DNA of 64,000 nt from Veillonella dispar (GTDB lineage Bacteria > Bacillota > Negativicutes > Veillonellales > Veillonellaceae): positions 1,741,001-1,805,000 of the forward strand of contig NZ_LR134375.1 of NCBI RefSeq assembly GCF_900637515.1, read 5' to 3'. The position numbers and the translations under genes were made by a program. How positions within the stretch are numbered: the stretch's first letter is position 1; every line of letters starts with the position of its first letter. Under the pieces are notes generated by a model, which was not told the origin of the DNA, searched no databases, and saw nothing but the letters and a program-made list of their open reading frames with translations. Shown one piece after another: positions 33,985 through 42,714 of the stretch.

Positions 33985-36900
33985 ATGAAATCATCTAGGA
34001 AACGTAAGGTTACCGCTGCATTTTTTGCAGCTGCAGCGTTGGGTGGTGTTGCCCACGCAGCCCCTACCCTCAATATGAATGATTTGGTAGGTTCGAACAC
34101 TACCACTGAATCAACGACGCAAGGTACTACAAATGTAGCAACCCCAGTCGTGCGACCTATGGCTACTCAGCCTACCCCTGCAACTACACAACCAATAGTT
34201 GTTGCACCACAACAGGCAGCCGTAAAACCTATACAGGCACAACCAATGGCTCCGGTTCGCGTAGCACCACCTCAAATGGTTCCTACACAAGCACAACCGG
34301 TAATGCAAACACAACAAGTTATGCAACCAAGTGCTACCACACAAGCGGATCCAAAGGTAACACCTTTAATTCCCCGTGTACGTCCAGTACCGGTAAACGA
34401 TATAGCAAAAGCTTTATCTGATCAACAAAGAGCCGTTTCACAGCCACAATATGTTGTTAATAAACAAACTAATGCTGTAATGGAACCAACATTGGCTATG
34501 CATAGCTTGATGAATGTACAACGTAAAACTGAACCTGTTACAGTACAAAAACAAGTTGATGGCAAACAGCAAGTACAAACGACACAGGTACAACGTACTC
34601 CTGTAATGGTTCAACAAGAATCTACAACACCTTTAGTTATTGCTAATACAACTCAAACTAAAGCCGTTGTAGCAAAACAAAAGTTAACTATTCGAGATAT
34701 TCAACGTGCAGAACGTGAAAGATTAGCTCAACTAGCAGCTGAAGAAGCAGCACAACAATCAGGTGCAAATCAAGTTGATCAGCAAATGGTTGCGCAAAAG
34801 CAAGCTGAAGCACAACGTCAAGCGGTAATTCTAGCAGAACAACAACGTCAAATGGCTATGCAGGCAGAACAGCAACGCGTAGCACAACAACAAGCCGAGG
34901 CGCAACGTCAAGCGACTATGCAAGCCGAACAACAACGTTTGGCGGCTCAACAAGCTGAGACTCAACGCCAAGCGGCTCTAAGAGCTGAGCAAGAACGTAT
35001 TGCCGCGGAGCAAGCTGAACAAGCTCGTATCGCAGAAGCTCAACGTCAAGCTGCAGAACAAGAACGTCTTCGTATCCAAGAAGAACAACGCCGTATTGCA
35101 GCGCAACAACAAGCTGAACAACAACGTTTGGCAGCTCAACAAGCTGAAGCTCAACGTCAAGCGGCTTTGCAAGCTGAACAACAACGTTTAGCTGCAGAGC
35201 AAGCTGAAGCTCAACGACAAGCGGCTTTGCAAGCTGAACAACAACGTATTGCTGCAGAGCAAGCTGAGGCTCAACGTCAAGCAGCTATGCAAGCGGAACA
35301 ACAACGTATCGCTGCAGAGCAAGCTGAGGCTCAACGCCAAGCTGCCTTAAAAGCTGAACAACAACGTATTGCTGCTGAACAAGCTGAAGCTCAACGTCAA
35401 GCTGCTATACAAGCAGAGCAACAACGTTTAGCTGCTCAACAAGCTGAACAAGCTCGTATCGCTGAAGCTCAACGCCAAGCTGCCTTAAAAGCTGAACAAG
35501 ATCGCATTGCAGCTCAACAAGCAGAGCAACAACGTATCGCTGCAGAACAAGCTGAAGCTCAACGCCAAGCGGCTTTGCAAGCAGAACAACAACGTATTGC
35601 AGCAGAGCAAGCTGAAGCTCAACGACAAGCTGCCTTAAAAGCTGAACAAGAGCGTATCGCAGCAGAGCAAGCTGAACAACAACGTATTGCTGCCGAACCA
35701 GCTAAAGCTGAACGTGAAGCAGCAATCAAAGCAGAACAAGATCGCATTGCTGCACAACAAGCAGAAATGGCAAGACAAGTTGCCATCAAAGAAGAGCAAG
35801 AACGTTTAGCTGCCGAGCAATTAGCAAAAGAAGAAGCAGAGGCTGCTGCTAAAGCACAAGCTGAATCTGCTGCTAAGGCTCAAGCTGAAGCAGAGGCAAA
35901 AGCTAAAGCTGAAGCGGAAGCCGCCGCTAAAGCTCAAGCTGAAGCAGAGGCAAAAGCTAAAGCTAAAGCTGAAGCGGAAGCTGCCGCTAAGGCTCAAGCT
36001 GAGGCAGAAGCAAAAGCTAAAGCCGAAGCTGAGGCACAAGCTAAAGCTCAAGAAAATAAATTACCTCAATCTTATGTAGATGCTCGTAATGAAGCTTCCA
36101 CAAAAGGTGCTGGTGTAACGGAAGATAAAAATATTCTTTCTCAACCAATGGAACCACCATTACAAGCCGATACATCTGCGAAGATTAGCCTTGCTTTCGA
36201 CGTGAAAAATTACGAATCCATGTCTACTACAGTAGATAATAAGGAAATCAAATATCGCGCCTTCGAATATATCCCTTACGTGGCTAATCCAATCGATATC
36301 GATCAACAGTACATGAACATTTATGTACCAGAAGAATACTTCAACAATGGCACTGTAAATGGTTACAATACGCAAACAGCCCCTATCTTCATGCCAAATG
36401 CGGTAGGTGGTTATATGCCAAGCCAAGCTATGACTCCAAAAGTGGAAAATGGCAAACCTAATAGTGTTCTTTACGCATTATCCCGTGGCTATGTAGTAGC
36501 TTCCCCGGCTACCCGTGGTCGTACAAATAAAGCATCCGATGGCAACTTTATCGGTAAAGCGCCTGCAGTTATTGTTGACTTACAAGCTGCAACAGCATAC
36601 TTACATGCTAACGATTCCACAATGCCAGGTAATGCAAATCGTATCATCACTAATGGTACAAGTGCTGGTGGTGCTGTATCCTTATTGCAAGGTGCCACTG
36701 GTAACAACTCTGACTTCCAACCATATTTACAAGCATTAGGTGCTGCTACAGCGGCAACCAATGTATATGCAGTTTCTGCCTATGCGCCTATTACAAACCT
36801 TGATGCGGCTGATATGGCCTATGAATGGAGCTATAAAGGTATTACATCTTTCAATAAAGTAACGATGGGCCAAGGCGAATTGCCTCAAGCCAACGTAGGT

Positions 36901-37629
36901 GGTAATACAGCTCCTCCGCAACGTACAATGCAACGTGTAAACTTGAATGCTGATGATGTAGCATACTCTAACTTACTAAGTGAACACTTCCCAGAATACG
37001 TAAACAATTTACAATTGCATGACTCTATGGGGCGTGTATTGAAACTAGATAAGAATGGCAATGGTACTTTCAAAAATTATGTGAAAGCATTCATCATCGA
37101 TGCAGCTAATAAAGCACAAGCTAAAGGTACTGATTTATCTAAACATACATACTTTGTACGAGATAATAAAACAGGCGATATTAAAGATATTAACTGGGAA
37201 GCTTATAATCAATTTGTAAGTCGTTCTAAAGCACCAGGTGCATTCGACTCCCGTTCTAATGACTCTGGCGAGAATAGCCTATTCGGTACAAGTGCTACAG
37301 ATAATAATCACTTTACAATTACTGCTGCATTACACGATACAACACCTAACCAAGATGTATACGTAGAAAATGCTAAAATCGTTACTATGATGAATCCAAT
37401 GAACTATCTCGGTTCTCCAGCAGCGACAAATGCACGCTACTATCGTATTCGCTATGGTACAGCTGATAGCAATACATCCGTAGCCATCCCATTGATTGTA
37501 GGTACACGTGCTCAAAACCTTGGGTACAACGTAGATATGGCAACACCATTTGATGTAGACCATTCTGGCGACTACGATTTAGACGAATTATTCAACTGGA
37601 TGGACAATATCGTTAAAAACGGTAGATAA
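33985..37629 (+). CDS. Exported TolA-like coiled coil fused to a tannase-like hydrolase
   Basis: This 1214-residue protein has a signal peptide (residues 1-25, AHA cut). Next come a Pro/Gln/Thr-rich low-complexity stretch (26-225), a long Ala/Glu/Gln/Arg heptad-like repeat (about 270-690, ending in AEAKAKAEAE units as in TolA), and a C-terminal alpha/beta hydrolase (about 732-1214). The hydrolase has Ser893 in GTSAGGAVS, Asp1161 in GTADSNTS and His1193 in DHSGDYDLDELF, matching the Ser-Asp-His triad of bacterial subtype B tannases. It may hydrolyse ester bonds in gallates or related compounds; the substrate is inferred. The coil may span or anchor in the envelope. A weak GGAGAG site precedes the ATG. 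Confidence 0.8.
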   Translation: MKSSRKRKVTAAFFAAAALGGVAHAAPTLNMNDLVGSNTTTESTTQGTTNVATPVVRPMATQPTPATTQPIVVAPQQAAVKPIQAQPMAPVRVAPPQMVPTQAQPVMQTQQVMQPSATTQADPKVTPLIPRVRPVPVNDIAKALSDQQRAVSQPQYVVNKQTNAVMEPTLAMHSLMNVQRKTEPVTVQKQVDGKQQVQTTQVQRTPVMVQQESTTPLVIANTTQTKAVVAKQKLTIRDIQRAERERLAQLAAEEAAQQSGANQVDQQMVAQKQAEAQRQAVILAEQQRQMAMQAEQQRVAQQQAEAQRQATMQAEQQRLAAQQAETQRQAALRAEQERIAAEQAEQARIAEAQRQAAEQERLRIQEEQRRIAAQQQAEQQRLAAQQAEAQRQAALQAEQQRLAAEQAEAQRQAALQAEQQRIAAEQAEAQRQAAMQAEQQRIAAEQAEAQRQAALKAEQQRIAAEQAEAQRQAAIQAEQQRLAAQQAEQARIAEAQRQAALKAEQDRIAAQQAEQQRIAAEQAEAQRQAALQAEQQRIAAEQAEAQRQAALKAEQERIAAEQAEQQRIAAEPAKAEREAAIKAEQDRIAAQQAEMARQVAIKEEQERLAAEQLAKEEAEAAAKAQAESAAKAQAEAEAKAKAEAEAAAKAQAEAEAKAKAKAEAEAAAKAQAEAEAKAKAEAEAQAKAQENKLPQSYVDARNEASTKGAGVTEDKNILSQPMEPPLQADTSAKISLAFDVKNYESMSTTVDNKEIKYRAFEYIPYVANPIDIDQQYMNIYVPEEYFNNGTVNGYNTQTAPIFMPNAVGGYMPSQAMTPKVENGKPNSVLYALSRGYVVASPATRGRTNKASDGNFIGKAPAVIVDLQAATAYLHANDSTMPGNANRIITNGTSAGGAVSLLQGATGNNSDFQPYLQALGAATAATNVYAVSAYAPITNLDAADMAYEWSYKGITSFNKVTMGQGELPQANVGGNTAPPQRTMQRVNLNADDVAYSNLLSEHFPEYVNNLQLHDSMGRVLKLDKNGNGTFKNYVKAFIIDAANKAQAKGTDLSKHTYFVRDNKTGDIKDINWEAYNQFVSRSKAPGAFDSRSNDSGENSLFGTSATDNNHFTITAALHDTTPNQDVYVENAKIVTMMNPMNYLGSPAATNARYYRIRYGTADSNTSVAIPLIVGTRAQNLGYNVDMATPFDVDHSGDYDLDELFNWMDNIVKNGR
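34795..36060 (+). repeat. Coding tandem repeats of the TolA-like coil
   Basis: Near-identical blocks of 45-60 bases encode units such as AEQQRIAAEQAEAQRQAAL, repeated more than ten times, then AEAKAKAEAEAAAKAQ units. The bases are as similar as the amino acids, so copy number is likely to vary by slippage or recombination between strains. It is open throughout and in frame. Confidence 0.85.
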
Positions 37630-37654
37630 TAATAACTAAATACATACCATAACA

Positions 37655-37683
37655 AAAAAGGAGCTACCTAATAGCTCCTTTTT
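37655..37683 (+). terminator. Intrinsic terminator of the hydrolase gene
   Basis: AAAAAGGAGCTA (37655-37666) pairs with TAGCTCCTTTTT (37672-37683), ending in a T-run. Confidence 0.85.
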
Positions 37684-37711
37684 CTTATATAAAATTGTAA
37701 CATTAAAAAAA

Positions 37712-37731
37712 AGCCCCTCTACCGAGGGGCT
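37712..37731 (-). terminator. Intrinsic terminator of cysK
   Basis: AGCCCCTC (37712-37719) pairs with GAGGGGCT (37724-37731); on the minus strand it is followed by eight T. It is about 50 bases past the cysK stop. Confidence 0.85.
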
Positions 37732-37779
37732 CTACTATCTTAGGAAAGCCAGATTATTGCTTTCACTAATCATATTCTA

Positions 37780-38715
37780 TTATACTTCTGGGAATAATGC
37801 AGTGGACAAGTAGCGTTCACCTGTATCAGGAAGAATTACTACGATGTTTTTGCCTTTATTCTCAGGACGTTTAGCCAATTCTTGAGCAGCCCAAAGAGCA
37901 GCACCAGAGGAAATACCAACTAGGATACCTTCTGTATGACCAAATGCTTGAGATGTAGCAAATGCATCATCATTAGTTACTTGGATTACTTCATCATAAA
38001 TGGAAGTATCTAAAGTATCAGGAATGAAGCCAGCGCCTAAGCCTTGGATTTTGTGAGGACCAGGTTTGCCATTGGACAATACTGGGGAATCAGTTGGTTC
38101 AACAGCCACAATTTTTACGTCAGGGTTTTGTTCTTTTAAATAACGACCTGCACCAGTCAAAGTACCGCCTGTACCAACACCAGCTACGTAGATATCTACT
38201 GTACCATCTGTATCTTGCCAGATTTCAGGACCAGTTGTTTTATAGTGAATTGCTGGGTTTGCTTGATTTACGAATTGACCCGCCTCGATGGCACCAGCTG
38301 TAGCTGTTACGATTTCTTTAGCTTTTGCAATAGCACCTTTCATGCCAAGAGAGCCATCAGTCAACACGAGTTGAGCACCATAGCCAAGCATCAATTTACG
38401 GCGTTCGATGGACATTGTTTCTGGCATTACGATTACAACTTTATAGCCAAGAGCAGCACCAACAGCGGATAAACCGATACCAGTGTTACCAGATGTAGCT
38501 TCTACGATTGTACCACCTGGTTGTAATTCACCAGATTCAACAGCTGCTTGAATAATTGCTGCAGCAATACGATCTTTAACAGAGCCACCTGGATTAAAGT
38601 ATTCCAATTTAGCAAAAATATTTGCATCTGCGCCATATTTTTTACCAAAACGTGTAGCTGCCAACAAAGGTGTTTTACCAATTAATTCAACGAAAGATTT
38701 TGCAATATTAGACAT
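37780..38715 (-). CDS. cysK: Cysteine synthase A (O-acetylserine sulfhydrylase)
   Basis: This 311-residue PLP enzyme makes cysteine from O-acetylserine and sulfide. Lys47 in [11 protein letters not shown] binds [13 protein letters not shown] (around 75) binds the substrate carboxylate, and [13 protein letters not shown] the phosphate. The family's C-terminal region is complete. It follows the Rrf2 regulator by 15 bases and is likely in one operon with it, under the promoter at 39286-39314. Confidence 0.95.
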   Translation of the reverse strand: MSNIAKSFVELIGKTPLLAATRFGKKYGADANIFAKLEYFNPGGSVKDRIAAAIIQAAVESGELQPGGTIVEATSGNTGIGLSAVGAALGYKVVIVMPETMSIERRKLMLGYGAQLVLTDGSLGMKGAIAKAKEIVTATAGAIEAGQFVNQANPAIHYKTTGPEIWQDTDGTVDIYVAGVGTGGTLTGAGRYLKEQNPDVKIVAVEPTDSPVLSNGKPGPHKIQGLGAGFIPDTLDTSIYDEVIQVTNDDAFATSQAFGHTEGILVGISSGAALWAAQELAKRPENKGKNIVVILPDTGERYLSTALFPEV

Positions 38716-38730
38716 AATAGTTACTCCTTA

Positions 38731-39180
38731 TTAAATAGAACCATCCCAATTATCATATTTTGTATCAAGTTTAGCGTAAGTTCCATCAATTACATCTTGA
38801 AGAGTTACGTTTTCTAGATAATCATGAATATAGTTTTGTAATCCCGCCCAGAAACCAACAGTTCTCTCATTGATTACTGTATCAGTACTCACCCCTTCAT
38901 CAAGAGTGGAGATAATAGCCATGGATTCTTCCGTGGCAAGCAAAATTTCAATAATAGTGTACTCTTTAGGGCTTTTAGATAAGCGATAGCCTCCGTATTT
39001 ACCACGAATACTATCCACTAGGTTAGCGGCACCCAAACGAGCCACAATACCCTCAAGGTATTTCTCAGATATACCTTGTCGTTCTGCAACGGATCGCAAG
39101 GAAACCGGTTTATCCTGACCTTGCTCTGCTAAATCGATGAGAACCATCAATGCATAGCGACCTTTTGTGGAAATCCTCAT
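38731..39180 (-). CDS. cymR: Rrf2-family regulator, CymR-like
   Basis: This 149-residue winged-helix protein has the Rrf2 opening MRISTKGRYALMVLIDLA and the wing RGKYGGYRLSK. It contains no cysteine at all, so it cannot hold an iron-sulfur cluster as IscR does. CymR of Firmicutes also lacks the cluster, senses cysteine supply by binding CysK, and represses sulfur genes. The adjacency to cysK makes that role the best guess. It would then autoregulate this operon. Confidence 0.82.
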   Translation of the reverse strand: MRISTKGRYALMVLIDLAEQGQDKPVSLRSVAERQGISEKYLEGIVARLGAANLVDSIRGKYGGYRLSKSPKEYTIIEILLATEESMAIISTLDEGVSTDTVINERTVGFWAGLQNYIHDYLENVTLQDVIDGTYAKLDTKYDNWDGSI

Positions 39181-39285
39181 ATATCTTGCCTCTCTTTGTA
39201 AAAGTTAGTGCTAACACACCCCATGTTATAAAGCACTTATCCTACTTCATTTATAAAACCTTGTGTATCACTAGGAATTAATTTC

Positions 39286-39314
39286 ATTATAGACCACTAA
39301 ATCTAAAAATGCAA
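39286..39314 (-). promoter_or_regulatory. Sigma-A type promoter for cymR-cysK
   Basis: On the minus strand, TTGCAT (39309-39314) and TATAAT (39286-39291) are 17 bases apart, a near-consensus pair, about 106 bases upstream of the cymR start. CymR itself may bind in the leader. Confidence 0.75.
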
Positions 39315-39457
39315 GAACTTATTTCCTACTTTTACAAGGGGGTATTTAAAACCCTTATATTTATTGGCCTAAGCCTATATTATTGATTTATTTTATTTTA
39401 TTCTATTATTAGACTAGCAATCACACATATCGATACATTAACTATTTTACATAACAC

Positions 39458-39487
39458 AAAAGGACTAGCCCGAAGGCCAGTCCTTTT
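39458..39487. terminator. Intrinsic terminator between cymR and ahpC regions
   Basis: AAAAGGACTAGCC (39458-39470) pairs with GGCCAGTCCTTTT (39475-39487) with one mismatch; A and T tracts flank it. It most likely ends ahpC transcripts read leftward, about 160 bases past that stop. The gap 39181-39645 otherwise holds the cymR promoter and one possible short frame. Confidence 0.75.
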
Positions 39488-39510
39488 GCGTATAGTTTGT
39501 AGTTTGTTAT

Positions 39511-39633
39511 ATGAGGTTTACCATGATGAATTGGAGAGGGTTCATCTGGTATTGGGACTTACCGTATCGTCAGGAAAACGATGCGCGCCCGTTTTGTCAT
39601 TTGAGGAGTTGTCTAGATTATTCTAGCGTTTAA
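39511..39633 (+). CDS. Possible short ORF of 40 residues
   Basis: An open frame from ATG 39511 reads MRFTMMNWRGFIWYWDLPYR and on to a stop at 39631. It is unusually rich in Trp, Tyr, Cys and Arg, with no strong ribosome-binding site (GAGG sits inside the frame). It could start at 39523. The composition is unlike neighbouring genes, and it may instead be a remnant or structured RNA. No function is proposed. Confidence 0.25.
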   Translation: MRFTMMNWRGFIWYWDLPYRQENDARPFCHLRSCLDYSSV

Positions 39634-39645
39634 GTTATTTCTAAA

Positions 39646-40209
39646 TTAGATTTTACCTACGAGATCAAGACCTGGTTTCAATGTGTCTTTACCTGGTTTC
39701 CAACGTGCAGGACACACTTGGTCACCATGTTTTGCTACGAATTGAGCCGCTTGTACTTTACGAACCAATTCTTCAGCAGAACGGCCGATACCCATGTCAT
39801 GGATTTCAGCTGTACGAACGAAACCTTCTGGATCTACTACGAATGTACCACGGTAAGCCATAGCGGATTCTTCTTGGAATACGTCGAAGAAATCAGCTAA
39901 TTCATGTTTTTTATCAGCTAACATGTAGTACTCGATTTTATTAATGCTTGGAGAAGCATCAGACCATGCTTTGTGAACGAATTCAGAGTCACAAGATACG
40001 GAGTAAACTTCGCAACCTAGTTCTTTCAATTCTGCATAAGAGTTTTGTACGTCTTCTAATTCTGTAGGGCAAACAAATGTGAAGTCTGCTGGATAGAATA
40101 CGAAGATGGACCATTTGCCCAACACATCTGCAGTACTAACTTTTACTAATTCAGGTTTTTTGAAAGCATCTAGAGTAAATTCAGGAAGTTGTTTACCAAT
40201 AATAGACAT
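39646..40209 (-). CDS. ahpC: Alkyl hydroperoxide reductase subunit C (2-Cys peroxiredoxin)
   Basis: This 187-residue peroxiredoxin reduces peroxides. The peroxidatic Cys47 sits in DFTFVCPTELED, and the resolving Cys166 in HGDQVCPARWKPG. Pattern and length match AhpC rather than Prx/Bcp types. Its usual reductase AhpF is not beside it, so another disulfide reductase must serve. AGGAGGAC precedes the ATG. A promoter is visible at 40297-40325. Confidence 0.96.
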   Translation of the reverse strand: MSIIGKQLPEFTLDAFKKPELVKVSTADVLGKWSIFVFYPADFTFVCPTELEDVQNSYAELKELGCEVYSVSCDSEFVHKAWSDASPSINKIEYYMLADKKHELADFFDVFQEESAMAYRGTFVVDPEGFVRTAEIHDMGIGRSAEELVRKVQAAQFVAKHGDQVCPARWKPGKDTLKPGLDLVGKI

Positions 40210-40296
40210 GTTATGTCCTCCTTAATTGAGTTCTAATGTAACAGTTATATTATTATCGGTGTACTTATCACCAAATCTATATCTATCTTTGTCTAT

Positions 40297-40325
40297 ATAA
40301 TAACAAATATCATTCAAGATTGCAA
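40297..40325 (-). promoter_or_regulatory. Promoter for ahpC
   Basis: On the minus strand TTGCAA (40320-40325) and TATTAT (40297-40302) are 17 bases apart, about 90 bases upstream of the start. No clear PerR box was recognised. Confidence 0.7.
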
Positions 40326-40380
40326 GTGTTATTTTTAAATTTATCGATATATTTTTCAAGTTTTTTCGATATAAATAAAA

Positions 40381-40418
40381 AAGAAGAAAGATGCTCATTT
40401 CTGAGCATCTTTCTTCTT
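40381..40418 (-). terminator. Terminator formed by the old gene end
   Basis: A perfect 17-bp stem (40381-40397 with 40402-40418) overlaps the displaced gene end. Its left arm lies beyond the stop and its right arm is the last coding bases (KKKKDAQ). On the minus strand it is followed by TTTTTTATTT. It was probably the original terminator of the pyrG operon; the intact gene at 42715 lacks the second arm. Confidence 0.75.
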
Positions 40419-40508
40419 TTTACGTACTACAACAAATTTACTGCTTATAGCATGATCAAAGGATATTAGTCCCGCTAGGTTAGCAACACCTCGTCGTGCT
40501 ATATGCCC
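40395..40508 (-). pseudogene. Displaced 3' end of the pyrG-linked small gene (att-like duplicate)
   Basis: Read leftward it encodes HIARRGVANLAGLISFDHA and then ISSKFVVVRKKKKDAQK and a stop, matching the C-terminal 36 residues of the gene at 42715-42930 with several changes. The last 30 bases are identical in both copies (40395-40424 and 42715-42744), then they diverge. No start codon or 5' half is present. The gap 40425-40814 also contains a short frame reading CPTFAPFLNP near 40600-40640, perhaps an integrase tail, and otherwise nothing that can be supported. Confidence 0.8.
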
Positions 40509-40814
40509 CCTACATGAATTTGTAAGAACTTTTCATATTGAAAATAAACAAAAATGTTGAAATATAGCTGATTTTAGGGAAATACTTTTAGGTATTTTCA
40601 ATGTCAGGATTTAAAAATGGGGCAAAAGTGGGGCAAAAACGAATGACTCACATTTGGTTTGAAAACCTATAATACCTAATGATTATGCCATACTAGATAT
40701 ATAGTGTTGTTATAAATAAATGTCAGTGCGAGTTCAAATCGGAGGATAAAATGGAAAAACAAATTAATGAAAAAAGGCCTTGGTTCCCAAAGCTTTTTTT
40801 ATGTTATAATCTCA

Positions 40815-41960
40815 TTAAAATATCCCCCAGTTAGATTTGGAATATTTTTTATTCTGTGTCACATAAAAATAAATAAAATGACTAGCTATAGCTAGAGCAA
40901 AAATGGTTGCAACACTCAGCACTATTATAGGATTAGAAGCGAAAACCAAAGCCAGAATCAAGGCAACCAGATAGAGTGTCGCTTGGATACAGTAGTAACT
41001 TTTCGAATAGCTAAGATAGTGTTTGTTATAGGGCCCATTTGCTAGGACAGCAGCTTGGAAGAGGCCAATTCCGATATAAAAGAAGCTGATTGAAGCGAGA
41101 AGATTAGCTTCAGGATTCAGAAGAAAACCCATCGCAACTGTCATCAACATAAGCCCAATGAAAATAGGATAGTGACTGTAAATTTGAAATAGTCCCTTTT
41201 GATTAGATTTTTCATCAATAGCATGGTCAAATTCACCAAAATAAAACAGGAACAGAGAAAGCATGATAATGAAATTTAGAACCGAATAAATCGAGAAACT
41301 CTCGGCTGTAAAGAAGCTAACTAGATTAATAACCATCTCTCCAAACGTAATAATGACAAGAAGGGAGACGCGCTCGATTATATGGGGAAGATTTACCTGG
41401 AAATGCTCATCTTTAGTAATCAAGAAAATTGGCACAATAAATGTTAGCAGAATACTAGCAATAAAGATATAGACTCCAACGTAAATAGGAAAAAGAGCTG
41501 CCAGATAGGCTCCTAAACTTTGTAGACCTGTTAACCATAGAAAACCTTTGATACTTTCCCGATTAGCATTATCGGTTGATTCTCTAAAAAATTCAACCAA
41601 ATATTGAAAAAATAAGGTAAGGGTTAATGTGCCAACAGCCCAACAGGTATGATAGTACCATTGTTGCCAATTGTATCCAATCATATTGGATATAAAGAGC
41701 AGAAGTCCCATGTTGATAAACATGATTACCATATTAAATAACGAGTTCTTTCCATAGCGATTGGTATAAATGGTTTGAATCATCCAGGAATTGATGATAA
41801 CCATGACAGAGATGAAGAAATCAAGTAAAGAATCCCAAGACAAAACAACGCTATGAAGAGGGTGAATTAAAGCAGTTGCTTTTGAAATTGCAAAAACAAA
41901 AACTAGGTCATAATAAAGTTCTGAAAATTCTACACGTTTATGTTTAATAAGAGTTGTCAT
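40815..41960 (-). CDS. ltrA: Low-temperature-requirement A (LtrA) family membrane protein
   Basis: This 381-residue protein has about ten hydrophobic helices and the LtrA hallmark VEFSELYYDLVFVFAISKAT near the start (residues 10-29), with ITFGEMVINLVSFF near 205. The family is named from a Listeria gene needed for growth in the cold; its molecular function is unknown. The gene lies inside the inserted segment, and its style resembles streptococcal genes, so acquisition from an oral streptococcus is plausible. AAAGGACTTAAG precedes the ATG. It is the only whole cargo gene. Confidence 0.82.
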   Translation of the reverse strand: MTTLIKHKRVEFSELYYDLVFVFAISKATALIHPLHSVVLSWDSLLDFFISVMVIINSWMIQTIYTNRYGKNSLFNMVIMFINMGLLLFISNMIGYNWQQWYYHTCWAVGTLTLTLFFQYLVEFFRESTDNANRESIKGFLWLTGLQSLGAYLAALFPIYVGVYIFIASILLTFIVPIFLITKDEHFQVNLPHIIERVSLLVIITFGEMVINLVSFFTAESFSIYSVLNFIIMLSLFLFYFGEFDHAIDEKSNQKGLFQIYSHYPIFIGLMLMTVAMGFLLNPEANLLASISFFYIGIGLFQAAVLANGPYNKHYLSYSKSYYCIQATLYLVALILALVFASNPIIVLSVATIFALAIASHFIYFYVTQNKKYSKSNWGIF

Positions 41961-42156
41961 CTTAAGTCCTTTCTATTTTAGAAGTACTATTTATTATAAC
42001 AGAAAATGGTAATGAAAGAGAACGAGATGCTTAAATAACTTCATGTGACGCGAATTGTCAAAACCTTGGAGCACATTTTCACGTACCAGCTTACAGGCGG
42101 AGGGTTTGACGATTGATAATGAAGAATAAGATTATACAATAGAAAAAGCGAGCCTA

Positions 42157-42714
42157 TGATCTGCACCCATTTTCTTGGACAGATATAATTAAGCTACTTT
42201 TTGGGAATGAGTTCGGTATTCTACCGGACTCATTCCTTTTAATTTGAGCTTAATGCGTTCCTTATCTGATTTTTGGGTTGAATCTATTTGTGTTTTAATT
42301 TCTTTCTTAGTCTTCATAGGTGATCTACCTTTAGGCTTGGGTTGCAACCCAAAAATTCCGTCATCTAAATACCGCTTTTGCCATGCTGCAATTAGACTAG
42401 GGTTGTCTAAATTAAATAATTCTGCTGTTTCTTTAAAGGATAACTTATTTTTCCACCTAGTTTCAAGAACTTTACGTTTAAAACCTGCTGAAAATACTTG
42501 TTTACTAATTTTATGGTCCAAATTATGACTAAGGTTAAACTTGTATATCCAGTTTCTTACAGTACTTTCAGGAATTGAAAGCTCCGTAGCAATTCTAAAG
42601 GGGCTTAATCCTTTTTCAAAAAGGCTAATGACTTTTTCTTTAACTTCTTTTGTGTATTTCGACATAAAAAACTGCGCCTCCAAAAATTGTGTCCAATTTT
42701 TGGGGTGCAGTTCA
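42157..42714 (-). mobile_element. Internally deleted IS3-family (IS150-type) element
   Basis: The ends TGATCTGCACCC (from 42157) and TGAACTGCACCC (from 42714, other strand) are imperfect terminal inverted repeats of about 25 bases, each leading to TTGGACA. Only 558 bases lie between the outer ends, against about 1.4-1.5 kb for a complete element. One open frame fuses the orfA start to the orfB tail. The bases next to the ends (CTA and TCA) do not match, so no target duplication remains. It abuts the stop codon of the gene at 42715. Confidence 0.85.
42189..42665 (-). pseudogene. IS3-family transposase OrfA/OrfB deletion fusion
   Basis: The frame starts MSKYTKEVKEKVISLFEKGL, with two helix-turn-helix units (residues about 10-50 and 65-105; SIPESTVRNWIYKFN and LFNLDNPSLIAAWQKRYL), as in OrfA. 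After KTKKEIKTQIDSTQKSDK it passes straight to KLKGMSPVEYRTHSQKVA, the C-terminal end of OrfB. The whole DDE catalytic domain is therefore missing, about 900 bases by comparison with complete elements. The product could still bind the inverted repeats and act as an inhibitor. The chosen start drops an extension to 42728 that is part of the terminal repeat. Confidence 0.82.

Noticed and set aside
34795-36060. Regularly repeated DNA, first looked at as a CRISPR-like array.
   Set aside because: The repeats are in one open frame and code for a coiled coil; there are no unique spacers of constant length.
33985-37629. Long opposite-strand open frames rich in Ser, Leu, Phe and Cys under the repeat region.
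   Set aside because: They mirror the repetitive Ala/Glu/Gln codons of the sense gene and have no ribosome-binding sites.
38731-39180. IscR as identity for the Rrf2 regulator.
   Set aside because: It contains no cysteines, so it cannot bind the iron-sulfur cluster; linkage to cysK favours CymR.
40600-40815. Short frame MEKQINEKRPWFPKLF (from 40751) and integrase-like tail near 40620.
   Set aside because: Too short and isolated to call as genes; mentioned only as support for an old integrated element.
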